A stretch of DNA of 64,000 nt from contig JAPNXP010000002.1 in assembly GCA_028753945.1 (NCBI GenBank), positions 4,278,001-4,342,000 on the forward strand. The letters are read 5' to 3'. How positions within the stretch are numbered: position 1 is the stretch's first letter; each line of letters opens with the position of its first letter. The translations under genes and the position numbers were made by a program. Below the pieces are notes generated by a model. It searched no databases, was not told where the DNA came from, and saw only the letters and a list, made by a program, of their open reading frames with translations. The DNA comes from Hexactinellida sp. DTS-2022. Lineage: Eukaryota; Porifera; Hexactinellida. This document shows, piece by piece, positions 11,065-22,981 of the stretch.

Positions 11065-13100
11065 AGGTCATCAACGAACTGAAATGTGCTTGGAATAAAA
11101 GTACAGAAAGAACAACGTGATGATCTACAATTCCAAAATTGTACATCAGAATTTATGAGTATTATTCTTAGTGTCTTGAAATGATTTAAAGTAAATAAAC
11201 CATATAAGGACATTCGTTTGAACGATGATTTATGTCGACCTTAGACTTATAATGACGATCTTATTTGCTTTCTTACTAAATTGTCTTTTGGTTGGATGCT
11301 TGGCAGGCTTTGGCTCCCAAAGTTGGGAAATTAACCAAACAAACCTTTACTAGCTTAAGGCATGCGTGTATTGCTTTACAGGAGATTACTAACTATCTAA
11401 CTGGCTATTGTAGTTTTGATTACTTATTGACTTCATTTTAACAAACAGATTCATTAGAACATCAAGTTGGATTTTACCGAATGATGTTTGGCTCTATTTA
11501 TCATATTTCCTGCCTGTAATTTATTGAGACTGTATGCCGGATTACAGTTTCTAGATCCTAAGTATGTTCTCAAGCCAACATCTATATAGCCAACAATCAA
11601 TTCACACCTTTCTCCAGTAATTTTCATCTCCAAGCGATAATAGCAACAATCAGTTCTGCTTGGAACCATACTTTAATGGCATTCTTGATCTCTCAACCAT
11701 ACATTGTAGTTCTCAAGTTATCCAATCTCTAGCCTTTATTGCTGGTTATTCCACGCATCGATACCTTAAACGGTATCAAAACTGTGATATTCTTTGAATT
11801 TTCTAACAATTGATAAGTCATTAATCATCGATGGTCTCCTCAATCAGATTTTTAACTTTTAGAGTTAACTTACCGTGGTTCTCTTAAATATCCTTCTGAT
11901 CCTGTCTTCTTCGACTCTATTCTACACTGTGGAAGTTATTTCTGCTATAGAAAATGATCGTCAGTTAATGACAATCCTTGTTGATTGGCCAGCTAGGAAT
12001 ATCTTGGTTGAACTTGCTATAATTTACACAGAGGATAGTTGTGGTTCTGATGTGTGGATTTCTAGTTGTCCTAATGTAGGAATCTTAAACATAATATTCT
12101 ACGGAAATTTGTATTTGTTGCGGCTAACTGTTTCCTTGCGAATAAGGTCACGAATTATAAATATATGGTCATTAATAAACTTGTGAGAAACGTAAATTGA
12201 AAAAGTTTAACCAATAAATCTTCCTGTTTAAAAAGATTACCTCAATTTGTACTAACCATTATTTATGTTAATCTCTATTTTTTATTTCATTTTATGTGTT
12301 AGTTTAGAATTCGGCAATATGGTGACACTCTAAGAAATGTTTCAACTACTTTCTGATGTTTAGTCAGTTTTCTTATAATTGTCTTTTGTATGTAATGATT
12401 ATTATATAGTTGATAAAGAATGTTATTAAATCATATATCAGTTTCTTTTGACTTTATTTACTATATTTCAACATCAGAACAGAAAAATCTTGGAATATTT
12501 AACTACTAGAAATATTAGGATAATTGAAGACAAGCCATCTACTAAAGCATCCATGGTTCGTTAGTAGTCAGGCCTTATATAGAGTCTGCTATGCATCTAT
12601 TTATTATATGGAACAGAATATTACCTTCATCGTTCACAAAATCACACATTGCTATGATCTCTGTACATTTCAGTTTGCCATAATTTTCCGTTGTGTAAGA
12701 GTGAATGCAAATATCTCTCAACAGGGGTAAGGTTGAAAAAATTGAGACCCATTTCTGTAACAGAACTTTCTAGAGCTGCATCAGTGTTGAAATCAAGTTG
12801 GTCTAATTGAAGGAAAAGTTAACTAAGATGATCTTATCAATTATTCATTTAATCGATGCTATTTGTGACACTTATCAAATCTAGTATATCTACTTAAGAA
12901 TTCATTTGAATGAGCTATCCTGTATTTATACTGCCGGAAATTTCGATTGGGCACCAATTTTAGACCCCCTGAAATATTTGATCTTCCAAAAATTCTGCTA
13001 TGTGCCATAGCTGAAGGAGATCAGAACCTATAATACTACAATTGTGCAAAATTTGGCACTTTTATCTCAAAATGCACAATCTTGCACCAAATTGCTGGAA
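11065..13100. other. AT-rich stretch without recognisable features
   Basis: Several short open frames exist here (for example plus 11875-12186 and minus 11454-11669). None shows a known motif, repeats or splice structure that I can support. No terminal inverted repeats were noticed. Confidence 0.4.
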
Positions 13101-13110
13101 TATTTAGTAA

Positions 13111-13373
13111 TCTGATTTGTTCAATTTTTGAGATCTGATAACAAATAAGATAGTCGTCATTGTTCAAGTTTAGAAACAAAGGATTACATACATGTTTACG
13201 GCGATATATTTATTTAAAGAGAAAGTATGTGTCATCACTTTTTGTCGAAATCCTCAAGTGAATATTTTCAAAAATTCTAGCATTTTGATATATTATTGTG
13301 CTCTTGTTGGATTTCAAATTAATAGGTTCTAAATATTAAATACAAAGAACTACAGGGTATGCTATTTTTCTGA
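13111..13373 (+). mobile_element. Family D fragment (third copy)
   Basis: It matches the right-hand part of the family D element at 60748-61434, from CTGATTTGTTCAATTTTTGAG to TTTTTCTGA. It then breaks off just before an AATTTAACCTTAA sequence that resembles the end of a different TTAA family. It is either truncated or a chimera formed at a TTAA site. Confidence 0.6.
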
Positions 13374-13525
13374 AATTTAACCTTAAAAAGGACTTGAGCC
13401 TAATTCTGTAGTGAATCTAATACTATCAAACAATGTTTGTTTCTAGTTAAATTAAAACAGTTTCACAAGTCAAAATTAGAAAAATTAAAAATTACATTGA
13501 TAGTTTGTTACATGCTATTAGTGAT

Positions 13526-13828
13526 CAGACATGGGGTCAAGTCCTTTCAAAAGGGCTTAAGTCCGGACTTAAGTCCTTTACTCTAATTCTTTAGAAATCC
13601 ACACCGTATTTATTTGAATAAGTGCCCCGGCGCTTTTATTTTATTTTTGGGCTTGTTATACCAATAAATCGAACTAAATTTCAGTCTAATATATACACAC
13701 ACTCATTATTTGTAGAAATTATCGACCATATTTGGTATTCATCTCTTCCAATGCAAGGGCTTGAAAAGGACTCGAAGCTCTTCTAAAAAGGGCTTAAGTC
13801 CTTTTGAATGGGCTTGACCCCATGTCTG
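13526..13828. mobile_element. hAT miniature element with 8-bp target duplication
   Basis: Termini are CAGACATGGGGTCAAG and its inverse, with the terminal repeat running on for about 35 bp as alternating GGGCTTAAGTCC/GGACTTAAGCCC blocks. TTAGTGAT flanks it on both sides (13518-13525 and 13829-13836), a perfect 8-bp duplication typical of hAT. At 303 bp it has no coding capacity. Confidence 0.85.
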
Positions 13829-14029
13829 TTAGTGATTATATCTAATTGTTTACAACGTCAATATATCTATCTTTATAAATGATATTCATACAAAGTTACT
13901 AGTTTCTGTTATTTGTAGACGCAAATTAAGACCTTTTGGGTTATATAGGGAATTTTAGAATGCTCCGTTGAATATTTGTTTCTCCGTAAATTTTATGGTC
14001 AATCTCCAGGAATTTATCTGAACTTACTT

Positions 14030-15845
14030 GGCTTCACTGATCCTGACAAACAAATACGTAGGTAGGGAGCCTCCCCCACACCTGGCCGATAGCGCCAGAT
14101 GAAGTGTGGGTCTCTTAGAGAAATATGCATTATTTGAGTCAAACCAAAGTGCACTACTACTAACAAAATACTAGGTGTACAGTCCCCCCTCCCAATGGTC
14201 GATAGCGTCTGTTGAAGATAGTATATTATTAGAGATATATACATAATTAAGTCAACCAAAGTGAACTCTGACATACAAATACGTAGGTAGGGGGCCTCCC
14301 CCACCCCTGGCCGATAGCGCCAGATGAAGTGTGGGTCTCTTAGAGAAATAAGCATAATTAGAGTCAAACTAGAGTGTAATACGTCTGGCTATATACATCG
14401 TAAAGAGTCTCACCCTCCCCCTGTCCGATACGGCAAGTTGAAGTTTGGTCTCTATTATAGAAAAATTCATAATTTTAGTCAAACCAAAGTGGTTCCCATA
14501 AAACATTATGCTTAAGTGGACAATATCCCTCTCCCTCTCGCCGTTAGTGCCTGTTGAAGTCAGGTTCTCTATTATAGGAAAATTCATAATTTAGTCAAAC
14601 CAAAGTGGTTCACGTCAAACATTATGCTTAAGGGAACAATCTCAGTCTCCCTCTGGCCGTTAGGGCCTGCTGAAGTGTGGATCAATATTAGAGAAATATG
14701 CATAATTACAGTGAACAAAAGTGGATCCTGACAAAGGAATAAGTAGGTAGAGATTCTCCTCCTCTCAATGGACGATTGCGCCAGTTTATTTGTGGGTCAC
14801 TTAGAGAAATATGCATAATTACAGTCAAGCTAAAGTTTAACACGAAAAGCAATATACATAGTGGACAGTCTAACCCTCTTCCTGGCCGATAGCGCCTGTT
14901 GAAATGTGTGTATCTGTTGAATAAATAAGCAATATTAGAGTCAAACCAAAGTGCACTTCGACTAGATATATACATAGTGGACAGTCTCACCCTCCCTCCC
15001 CCTGGTCGATAGAGCCAGTTGAAGTGTGGTTTTCTAATAAAGAAATATATATATAATTACAGTCAGCCAAAGTGGACTATGACAAACAAATACGTAGGTA
15101 GGGAGCTTCCCCCACCCCTGGCCGATAGCGCCTGTTGAAGTGTGGGTCTCTTAGAGAAATAAGCATAATTAGACTCAAACTAGAGTGTAACACGACTAGC
15201 AATATAAATAGTGTACAGTCTCACCCTCCCCTGACCGATTAAGTCTGTTGAAGTGTGTGTCTCTGTAAAGAGATAAGCATTATTTGAGTCAAACCAAAGT
15301 GCACTACGACTTGCAATATACTAGGTGGACAGTCTCCCCCTCCCAATGGTCGATAACGCCTGTTCAAGTGTTGTTAACTATTAGAGAAATATGCATAATT
15401 AAAGTCAACCAAAGTGGACTCTGACAAACCATTACGCTGGTAGAGATTCTCCAACCTCCCCCTGCTCGATAAGGCCAGTTGAAGTGTGGGTCTCTATTTT
15501 AGAAAAATTCATAATTTTAGTCAAACAAAAGTTGTTCCGTCAAAGATTATGCTTAAGTGGACAATCTGCCTCTCCATCTGTCCGTTAGGGCCTGTTGAAG
15601 TGTGGGTTCTATATTAGAGAAATATGCATAATTAAAGTCAACCAAAGTGGACCCAGACAAATAATACGTAGGTAGGGATCCACCTAAATCCGCAGGCCGA
15701 CAGCTCTTGTTGATGTGTCGGTCTCTTAGAGAAATACGCATAACTAAAATCAAACTAAGGTGTAAGAACACATGCAATATACATAGTGGACAGTCTCACC
15801 CTCCCCCTGGCCGATAGCGCCTGTTGAAGTGCGTGTCTCTGTTAA
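14030..15845. repeat. Tandem satellite array, unit of about 116 bp, about 15 units
   Basis: The phrase AGTCAAACCAAAGTG recurs at about 14137, 14249, 14362, 14477 and onward to 15750, spaced 111-122 bp apart. Each unit also carries a TGGCCGATAGCGCC-like block, a GTTGAAGTGTGG block and a TTAGAGAAATA block. Units diverge by roughly 10-25 percent. The open frames on the minus strand here are by-products of the repeat. The array ends at 15845 in a family R repeat, and the same unit reappears at 60300-61490. Confidence 0.85.
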
Positions 15846-16215
15846 CCAATACCCGAAAACTAGTGGGGATAAAATCCCCAAAGTTTCGGAAATAATAATA
15901 ATAATAAACTTAGCAAGCCTCTTTCTCAGAATATTATTGTTGACCATAGTGACGTGGACGGGTTGATCCGGGAGACCACAATTGAGTACTTAGATTTCTG
16001 AAAAATTTCGAAAATATTCCTATAGTGTTTTTGAACTGATTACCAATTCGAATCATAAATTTCAAATTTTACACCCAGCGGTGCTTGTTTAAATTTGGAT
16101 TAGAGGATAAATCCATGGTATTTGAGGCAAACTTGGTAAATCAAAGAAAATACCCCAGGCAGATACCCGAATTGATTAGTGAGCTATCTAAAAGATTTAT
16201 GGCTTCGCGTCCTCA
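15846..16215. repeat. Family R repeat, outer part, uninterrupted copy
   Basis: It contains CCAATACCCGAAAACTAGT, an (AAT)n tract and TTGACCATAGTGACGTGGACG. It matches 43262-43527 plus 45102-45195, but has no insertion at the GATTAGAG point (about 16110). It therefore serves as the empty site that proves the hAT insertion at 43528-45101. Confidence 0.75.
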
Positions 16216-16265
16216 AGGAATGGCTACTTGATCCCTAACAAAAAAATTCTATTTAATATTGATTA

Positions 16266-16524
16266 CCGTGTTTCCCCGAATAAGCGCCGGGGGCTTGAAT
16301 AAGCGCCGGGTCAATAAAAATGACATTGGCATGATAAAATTTATACACATTAGTTGATCACTGTAATATAATTCCATTGATTTTGACAACTTCGGTTGGT
16401 ATACTGTTGGTGAAAAACATTGGAACCGACCTAAATATTATATTCTAGATTTTTTACAAATATTTCACGATAATTTTGGCCCACAAAACAATAAGCGCCG
16501 GGGCGCTTATTCGGGAAAATACGG
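16266..16524. mobile_element. TA-flanked miniature element (CCGTATTT...GAATAAGCGCC family), copy 1
   Basis: Termini are CCGTGTTTCCCCGAATAAGC and, inverted, CCGTATTTTCCCGAATAAGC. TA lies on both sides. It is 259 bp and non-coding. Related copies are at 26351-26619 and 44112-44982. The TA duplication suggests a mariner/pogo-type helper, but the family is not certain. Confidence 0.7.
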
Positions 16525-16796
16525 TAATCTAATTAAACATATTAGCTATATTATTGTAACAGATAGCTTGTCTCTAGATATCCTACTTTTCTTATTTCAG
16601 CATTCATTGTGTAATTGGAACCAAAATGCTTCAATGAGAAAACAATATTGAACTCAATTCTGGAGATTTGTATAGATCAATGCACTATTTTTTGAAATGC
16701 GTTGATTGGAAGTTGATTTGAGCCTATACTAACTTACTAGTCCATATTAGTTTACATTGCGTGACAGTTAAAAATTAACAATATCAGTTGTTTCAT

Positions 16797-17324
16797 CTAG
16801 TTGGATTGCGAATAACCCGAATTTTGTTTCTTTTGAATAACTTGAACAAGAATATCGTTTGACATATCAAAAATTCTCCTGGAAATTGTGTCATTTGATA
16901 AAGTGATAGCATTAATCTCTTTCACAGAATCTTCCCCCAACACTAATGAGACTATATCTTTGCAAGCAGGACCAATCAGTTGTTCACCAATGGTGTGAGG
17001 TTTCTTAGCTTTGGCAATTCTAAACGCTGCCAAATATGAAGCTTCAAGAAAGGCAGAAGTATCCTTTTGACATTGCCATGTTGAATCAATTCTAGACTTC
17101 TGAAGATTTTCTTCCATACGTTGGTAGAATGATAGATCCTTATCAACAAGTTCAGGGTGTTTTGTTTCTAAATGGCGCTTTAGTTTACTTTGTTTCAGTG
17201 AAGTATGAGCTAAAACCTTAAAGCATAATACATATTGCGGTTTTTGCAAACTATATGAAGAAAAAACGGCGAATCCAAAATTTAAATAAGATGTATCATA
17301 TTTCATTTTCTTGGTAGAAGCCAT
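16797..17324 (-). pseudogene. hAT (ZBED/SCAND3-like) transposase N-terminal ORF
   Basis: The 175-codon ORF on the minus strand matches the N-terminal part of the hAT-derived ZBED5/SCAND3/FAM200-type proteins. It reads TSYLNFGF, then SKLKRHLETKHPEL (the His pair of the BED finger), later AKKPHTIGEQLIGPACKDIV, then LSNDTISRRIFDMSNDI. The first cysteine of the finger is replaced: KPQYVLC where relatives have KPQCVLC. The ORF stops just where the catalytic core, with the first acidic residue, should start, so it lacks all catalytic residues. It is truncated or frameshifted at the 3' end and is probably not a functional transposase. Confidence 0.65.
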
Positions 17325-17455
17325 AGCTAAAATCTAAACAAATAATCAGAAAAATCACTACACAATATATTCTAGACAGCATAGAAATATAGAAAATAGT
17401 ATAAAAAGTTCAGAGTCAATTTATGAAAAAAGTACAAAAGTTAAATATATGGGTA

Positions 17456-19466
17456 CAGTGGAACCCCGAGTATCGGGGCACCTGCGTCCAAGCGCTCAGC
17501 GCCCCGATACGAGGGAGTGCCCCGATACGCGGGGTTTTACGAAAACTGCAATATATTTGGATAAAATAATTAACTTGCCACCTACACAATAAAACACACA
17601 CATATAGTCAAAACCTAGAGTTAAGCCTGATATTTAAGCAAGTACTATACATTACAATTTCACTAAGTACTTCCACCTACACTAGGAGTCATAACGTTAT
17701 TATATTTACGGTTATTTTTCTTGAAAAACTCGTCCACGGTAGTTTCCCTCCACTCCATGTACGCCCTTCCCTCAACAACTTGCTTATACCACACTAGATC
17801 GAAGCTTCCCCCCAGGACTTCGTCGTCTCCATGACCTGCAGCGTATAGCTCGATTGTCTCAAGTGCCTCCAGCACCTGCTTGTTGTTTAGGAAATCTATC
17901 ACATCTTCCTCTGGCCCAATGATTTCGGTATGTGTACTTGCATGAATAGCAGCTTCATTCTCCTGGTTATTCAATTCAATCACCACCGTATCAAACAGCT
18001 CCTCTGGCTCTATAACTGGGGGGAATATTTCAATATGTTCTTCCTCAACTGAGAGCAGAGCCTCGATTTCCATCCCCTTCATGTCCTGTAGGGGTGCCTG
18101 ATGTTGCTCAATTATCTCCTCACCTTCAGAGAACCCGCAGTGGGCGAAGCACTTCATGATGGTTGCTGCCTTGAGCTCGCGCCAAGCTCGGAACAGCCAG
18201 ACAATCATCCTTGTAATGTCGATTTCCTTGTACGGGTTCATTCCTTCCAAACCTTCATGCGTGAGAGTGCTGAGGATGAAGTTGTGCAGCTGCTTCTGAT
18301 AGAGAAGCTTCACAGCCTGGATGATTCCAGCATCACACGGCTGGGTGCAGCAAGTAGTGTTCTTTGGGAAGAACACAACCTTCACAGCCCTCAATTGTAT
18401 TAGTTCGACACTATTGTGAACACTTGCGTTGTCCATAAACAGCAGGACCTTCCGACCCGCTTGAAATATAATGTTTTCAAATTAGTTCATTCCCCAGGAG
18501 AAGATGTCTCCGTTCATCCACGAGCTTTTCTGAGCTTTATAGGAGATTGACATCTTATCAAGATCCACACCACGAAGGCACCTGGGTCTGACAGACTTGC
18601 CGATTATGAGGGATTTCACTTTTTCGCCCATCCAAGAGCAGCATAGTAGTAGGGTGTCTACGCTCCTTCTGAGCCTTACCGCCATGACAGGAATCACCGG
18701 GAAACACCAGGGACTGAGCTGTGGACTGTTTGTAGTAAAGACCTGTTTCATCGCAATTAAAAACATCTTTCTGGTCGTAACCTTGGAACAGCTCTGGGAT
18801 CTGTTTATTCCAGTTTGTCACTACTACCTTGTTAACTGATGCCGCTTCGCCACTGAGTTTCCTCCCTTGAATCCCATGGCGTTTCTTCATACGATCCAGC
18901 CAAACTTCAGAGGCAGAGAAATCTTGGATGTTGCGCTTCTCAGCCTCGCGCAGAGCAAGATTGCGCAGCATTGGACCTGTTACCGGGATTCCATTCTCTC
19001 TGGCCTTCTCAAGAAAAAGCACGCATGCTTTCTCGATCTCATAGTACTTTGATATGATGTCTACGAGTTTTCTCTTCTTGAGGTTGTATGGAATGTTGCC
19101 CTGAACATCCATTAGATTCTCGATCTTGTCACGTTGATCTCTGATGATCCTGTCGACCTGACCTTTGCTACTTCCGAACTGCAATGCGATCTGCCTCTCA
19201 GAACTGCCTGCTTTGCTGAGTTCGATTACCTGAGCACGAGTCTCTATCGGGAGTGGGTTACGCTTAGCGGCCATCTAATAAATTATAATCTGCTCAAAAG
19301 AAAAAAATGTTTTGAAGAGAAAGAATCCTCGGTGGAGTGCCCTGATAAGTGAATGGCGCCCCAACACGCGGGTTATATTTAATGGAAAAAAACAAATTCC
19401 CAACCTACTTCACCGATACGAGGGGTGCCCCGATACGCGAGTGCCCCGATAAGCGGGGTTGCACTG
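17456..19466 (-). mobile_element. Complete pogo/Tigger element
   Basis: TA duplications lie at 17454-17455 and 19467-19468. Terminal inverted repeats read CAGTGGAACCCCGAGTATCG on the left and CAGTGCAACCCCGCTTATCG on the right. Further CCCCGATACG repeats lie inside both ends. It is 2011 bp long, the expected size for Tigger. It carries one transposase gene on the minus strand with two disabling changes. A solo left end of the same family sits at 31193. Confidence 0.9.
17663..19274 (-). pseudogene. Tigger (pogo superfamily) transposase, one frameshift and one stop
   Basis: Translation starts at the ATG at 19274 with MAAKRNPLPIETRAQ. A psq/CENP-B-type helix-turn-helix follows (SSERQIALQFGSSKGQVDRI), then a second CENPB-type DNA-binding segment around VWLDRMKKRHGIQGRKLSGE. 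The DDE domain has all three acids: NCDETGLYY, LLFMDNASVH and TQPCDAGII, the last two separated by 32 residues. The frame shifts near 18770, after HGGKAQKER, and TAA interrupts it at 18479-18481, after SWGMN. Otherwise it runs to 17663, ending in a YMEWRETTVDEFF tail common in Tigger. Only two lesions implies fairly recent activity compared with its neighbours. Confidence 0.85.
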
Positions 19467-19539
19467 TAGTTCATAAACAACCTAGGATTAAGAAAACGAC
19501 CGTGCATGGTTGATCTGACATTCACTACGCGGTCCCTCT

Positions 19540-19576
19540 GAAATTGCTTCGCGGTCCCAGTTTGAGAAACACTGCT
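19540..19576. mobile_element. Solo right end of a hAT-like element
   Basis: GGTCCCAGTTTGAGAAACACTG ends at 19576. CAGTGTTTCTCAAACTGG is a common hAT terminus. No matching left end or duplication was found upstream, so it is a truncated remnant. The flanking stretch to 20140 holds GC-rich palindromic bits (near 20030) but no gene. Confidence 0.4.
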
Positions 19577-20157
19577 CTAACTCATATAGCCACCGAGTTA
19601 CAGCCAAATATGTGAATCTGGAACTAAATGACGTGCTATTATTATTTAACAGTGGAATAATTATCTTCATTTCACCAGGCTAATAGTACCAATGGCGCAT
19701 AAATATTTACACTTAGTGCATATCATGCATCCGAACTTCATTTTTATATGTTTCATGTTCTGCAAGCACGAAGTGGAGAAACCCGCCGGACCAATCGGTA
19801 AACCTTCCCACGCCCCTGTACCCACATACAACAATCGAGTTTTAATTTAGTTAACACACATGTAAATGATAATGTGCATGAGGGGCGAAAGAAACTGCGT
19901 TTAATCTTAAATATTTTGTGAGTAGGCAATATTTTCCTTGCACTCCATGATTGATCCAACCAAAAATCATTTCTCCGAGGGCCAAAGGAAGCCAATTTTA
20001 AGCGTTTGCAATATGATCAAGGGGCCCCGCGAGGAAAAATATGCCGCGGGCCCCGCAACCCAAATAGGCATGATTAGTGGACATAAAAATGAATACAAAA
20101 TTCCTTCGCCTCACATATTTGCTTATTAAAGAGAATAATACTGTACTGGAAGAAATT

Positions 20158-20690
20158 ATTCCTGCATCTCAGAAATGGGATGAAGTTTCTAGACTTTTAA
20201 ATAAAAATCACTCAGTGTGTTAAAATTGGAGCATATGGAAGATCATTATCAATTTCTAAAATATAGTCAAACAAACGAACGATTCCTTGCTCTGAAGCAG
20301 GATCCAAATGAGATGTATGTCTATCATGGGACAAGTGATACGGATCCGGCACTCTTCTATAATGGTAGTGAAGGTTTGGATTTAGGTTCGCTAAAGAGGG
20401 GTTTGGGGTAAGAGAAATTATTTTGGCGAAACTGTTTCCATGGCAAATCATTCTGCATACCGGGTCCCCAAATCAAAATTTCGCCAAATAATTATTTTAA
20501 AAATTCTTGCTGGCAAGATTGTCCACTTAGAACAGGACAAAACCTTAACAATGCCTCCTCTGATCACTTAGCTGCTTTCAAGAATGAAAGATACACAACT
20601 ATTACGTGAATTCATCCTTGGGGCGGATTATTTGTGATGTACTATACCAATCAAGGTATTAATCCTGAGTACATTATTACATATGCTTGA
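20158..20690 (+). pseudogene. PARP (ARTD) catalytic-domain pseudogene
   Basis: Four short frames in order reproduce a PARP catalytic domain. Frame one has ASQKWDEVSRLLNKNHSV (the usual start, P..W..V...N). Frame two has VLKLEHMEDHYQFLKY and then NEMYVYHGTS, which holds the NAD-binding His-Gly (His codon at 20325). Frame three has RNYFGETVSMANHSAY, the nicotinamide-pocket G.YF segment, and ILKILAGKIVHL. Frame four ends with QGINPEYIITYA, the conserved YPEYLI.Y terminus. The domain is close to full length (about 175 codons), but two or three frameshifts and internal stops disable it. It lies between a hAT remnant and a TTAA element. It could be a dead host gene exon, a processed copy or cargo of a mobile element; no accessory domain is visible. 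Confidence 0.7.
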
Positions 20691-20841
20691 TTAGATACGT
20701 ATGCTAGGTTACAGTAATATTGTATATATGTGAGATGTTACGTCGTCAAATACTAACATCTAGAAGCGAACGTTAGGTTCGCTTCATTTGCATGTATGAC
20801 TTTTTCTATAATAACACATGATCTATCTCATCTTTTCACTC

Positions 20842-21568
20842 TTAAGGTTGAATTACGGCAGATTCACCCAAAAAAACACATGAATTTAGTTTTGAAGGTG
20901 GGAGTTTGAATTTCACATATATGATGGAAGACATTATAGCTATTTCGAAACTGAAAACGAAATCTAATTATCTTCTATAAATTCGAAATTATTGGGCTTG
21001 CAGTATTATGCTAATACAAAAGTCCCATAGGGGGATTTTTTCAGACTCCACCTGATAAGTGTGTGGTTTGCAAGATCATTATTTGCTAAAGACCTGTACT
21101 GTGTGATCTATCAGATAGATCATCGTTATGGGCGGTTGGTGGGCGGTTTAGAATTTTGATAAGATCTAAATAAAAAATATTGCGACCTTTTGAAACCAAA
21201 AAATGAATAAAAAGGTCATCTTTTTATGCGAAATTTGATTAAATGCTTGATAAAAAAAATTCCAAGTCATAATTCAAATATGCAAACCGTCTACCAACTC
21301 CTTACGCTTATTATCTTTAAATATTGATTCTGATAACAAACATTGATGGCCGCATTGCCAAATTACCGCATAATATCTACCACCACTTTTGGAAATCGCC
21401 CTATGGGAGATTTGTATTAGCCAAATTTTGAAACGACAAAAAATAAAAAGTATAATAGATAGGGACATTTTCTTTTTGGTTTATTGATTTGTATCGTATA
21501 GGTATATATTTCTCACAATTACAGATTAATACAAGAACTTTCATTCACGTGGGGTAATTTAACCTTAA
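20842..21568 (+). mobile_element. TTAA-flanked miniature element, family A, copy 1
   Basis: TTAA lies at both ends. The left terminus is GGTTGAATTACGGCAGATTC and the right terminus, inverted, is GGTTAAATTACCCCACGTGA, sharing GGTTRAATTAC. It is 727 bp, and copies occur at 44299-44933 and 45947-46644. Shared internal landmarks include CATTGATGGCCGCATTGCC and GATAGATCATCGTTATGGGC. It is non-coding and probably piggyBac-like by target site. Confidence 0.75.
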
Positions 21569-21569
21569 T

Positions 21570-22980
21570 AAATTCACAAATAGTTCGTACTCGAACACAG
21601 TTTAATTTTTGACCCTACCAAATTCCACCCTGACTCACACCTGCTTCGCATCAAGGTTCACTAGAATATAACATATTGATTTCCTTATCGTTCTAGCTGG
21701 GTACACCTAATACATTTGAGCAATAATATTAATAAATTAGTCATAAAATTATTTTCTGTTATACAGTTGGTGCTTAAGTGTGTACGTGACAACTATAATA
21801 CTTTAATCTTATCGTAAGATATGTTATTCTCTTGTATTCCCTACATCGTGTTCATGTCATCTAACAAGGCCGTATTAAACTGATGGAATATGCAAAAGCG
21901 GATCCGGATCCGGTAAATCCGGTTCCGGCCGGATCTGTAGATCCAGGATCCGGCGAGACACGGATCCGGCAGGAACCAAAAAATGTGTATCCGGTGCATT
22001 TCTACTCAAGATTGCAAAAAAATACAAATTTATTATTTCATATTCCTGGTTGTACAAATTGTGAAGATAATATAAAAAAAATTGTAATTTCAAGTTGAAT
22101 TGAACTCACTTGGGCTCGGTGAAATCGGGAAATCAATGATATTTGGTCAAATTTAGTGGAAGTCTAAATAACATCCGTACTATGCTGTTAAACATACATG
22201 TATAAACTTCCCGAATATGAAGTAAAATCTCGATCCGATATTTTTTGTTGACTTATGTCAATTTTAGGTTACGAAAGTCTTCACAAGTGGTAAAGTGTCG
22301 TCATCTTGTCCAAATATAATTTCTCCCCAAAAAGATGGTCGTTGCCCAGTGTTATCTCAAAAGATAATAAATATAGAGACACAAAATCAATTGCAAACTT
22401 GTTCCTTATCAAATTTAGAATACGACACCAGGTTTAGAATACTCATTTTGAAGATATAGAAATTGAAAATAATTTATTTAGAAATTTTTTACACGAATAT
22501 TACACATATTTCGGAAAAATAGACCAAAAAATTGAATTAAGTAGAAATTCAACAAAAACTGCCTGTTGTCATTGTAACATAGAATATTAGAGTTGAAATA
22601 CAACCTCAAACTATGTTAGCTGTATACTGTTGTATTGATATCACTGGGCAACGCCTATATCGATTCATATAGAGCAATTATATTATAGTAAATAACTCTA
22701 TAGTGTTTGAAGCTAAATCAATTCTATTCTCCATGTAAAGTGCTACTACATAGAAAAGTCCAAAAACTCTATCAAACTTGAAATCATTAACTATATTTTT
22801 TCACGGGGCTATCTCCTTAAGGGTAATCAACCGCAGCAAAAAATTATGGTCTCAGCATAACCATTGTTTCACTGTAGAACACTTATACATACATGATGAT
22901 AACATCGTCTCGTGAATTTCGATTTTACAAATATTTTTTGAGATATTTGATTTTTTAGATTTTGCTAATGTTAAATACCC
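21570..22980. other. No gene; BamHI-like GGATCCGG repeat cluster
   Basis: At 21898-21972 the sequence GGATCCGG recurs five or more times in varied spacing within AT-rich DNA. This resembles the subterminal region of a hAT-like miniature element, but its ends were not found. The rest of the interval to 22980 contains nothing I recognise. Confidence 0.35.
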
Positions 22981-22981
22981 A

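Noticed and set aside
14030..15845. CRISPR array
   Set aside because: Repeats are contiguous, divergent and about 116 bp long with no unique spacers; the genome is eukaryotic.
14014..15947. Several minus-strand open frames of 60-117 codons across the satellite
   Set aside because: They repeat with the 116-bp period and shift frame between units; they are by-products of the tandem repeat.
18101..19352. Plus-strand open frames opposite the Tigger transposase
   Set aside because: Antisense shadows without domain motifs; the minus strand has the complete transposase.
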